5,550 nucleotides of DNA, from positions 1-5,550 of the forward strand of contig JAEORY010000301.1 of assembly GCA_016840645.1 (NCBI GenBank). Reading direction: 5' to 3'. The stretch comes from Candidatus Borrarchaeota archaeon (GTDB lineage: Archaea; Asgardarchaeota; Sifarchaeia; Borrarchaeales; Borrarchaeaceae). A model generated the notes under the pieces. The model searched no databases. It saw only the letters and a list, made by a program, of their open reading frames with translations, and had not been told where the DNA came from. The translations under genes and the position numbers were made by a program. Positions 5,449-5,550 of this stretch are shown piece after piece (within the stretch, counting starts at the first letter, position 1; every line of letters starts with the position of its first letter).

Positions 5449-5550
5449 TCATGCTGCGATTTTCGTAAGTCCTTTTATATCAACTACTGAAGCTGTCATT
5501 AAAGTACTGGCGAACTTTTGGCCTTTGGCAGTGAGCATATACCTGTTTTC
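5449..5550 (-). CDS. C-terminal end of an unidentified gene entering from the right edge
   Basis: The frame is open from base 5550 leftwards for 33 codons and stops at TGA 5449-5451. It reads ENRYMLTAKGQKFASTLMTA and then SVVDIKGLTKIAA. The 'RYMLTAKGQKFA' part resembles the wing and last helix of a winged-helix DNA-binding domain ('Y.LT.KG'), and the remainder is a short amphipathic tail. A transcriptional regulator or a fourth winged-helix component is possible, but the fragment is too short to assign. Because no start codon of the gene lies in the window, it is easily missed. After its stop come about 290 bases of repeats before any other element. Confidence 0.6.
   Translation of the reverse strand, partial: ENRYMLTAKGQKFASTLMTASVVDIKGLTKIAA

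Overview
The window holds a compact, AT-rich, minus-strand gene cluster (about 595-4825) between a GC-rich housekeeping gene fragment on the left and repeat-littered non-coding DNA on the right. The left edge is the 3' end of purH. The repeats (a short 'GCGAGCGAAGCGACGC' element, 'GTCATTCCCG' pieces, and CT-rich 'CTGTCCTCTGACTTC' runs) look like those scattered through large genomes of environmental Gram-negative bacteria. Planctomycetota is my best guess, but it is only an impression.

Layout: 1-381 (+) purH C-terminus; 382-594 repeat-rich spacer; then, on the minus strand in transcription order, a promoter (4797-4825), a 197-aa coiled-coil/winged-helix protein (4787-4194), a 213-aa winged-helix protein (4129-3488), a 729-aa GHKL-type ATPase with two Ig-like repeats (3469-1280), a tiny frameshifted reading frame (1296-1169), and a 193-aa protein with a Mrr N-terminal-type winged helix (1176-595). 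From 4826 to 5448 there is no convincing protein gene, but there is a perfect operator-like palindrome, a promoter and intrinsic terminator that could delimit a ~70-nt RNA, and several dispersed repeats. The right edge (5449-5550, -) is the last 33 codons of another gene, which has no start inside the window.

How the genes may work together: gaps are short, three genes have Shine-Dalgarno sites at the same 7-nt spacing, the tiny frame overlaps both neighbours, and one good sigma70-type promoter stands ahead of the first gene. This argues for a single operon. It encodes one GHKL ATPase (a nucleotide-driven clamp of the gyrase/Hsp90/MutL/MORC type) and three different predicted DNA-binding winged-helix partners, with no visible nuclease, helicase or methylase. 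MORC/MutL-like ATPases are known from restriction-associated and other anti-phage loci, so a DNA-sensing defence or DNA-compaction system is the leading inference. Nothing in the sequence proves it.
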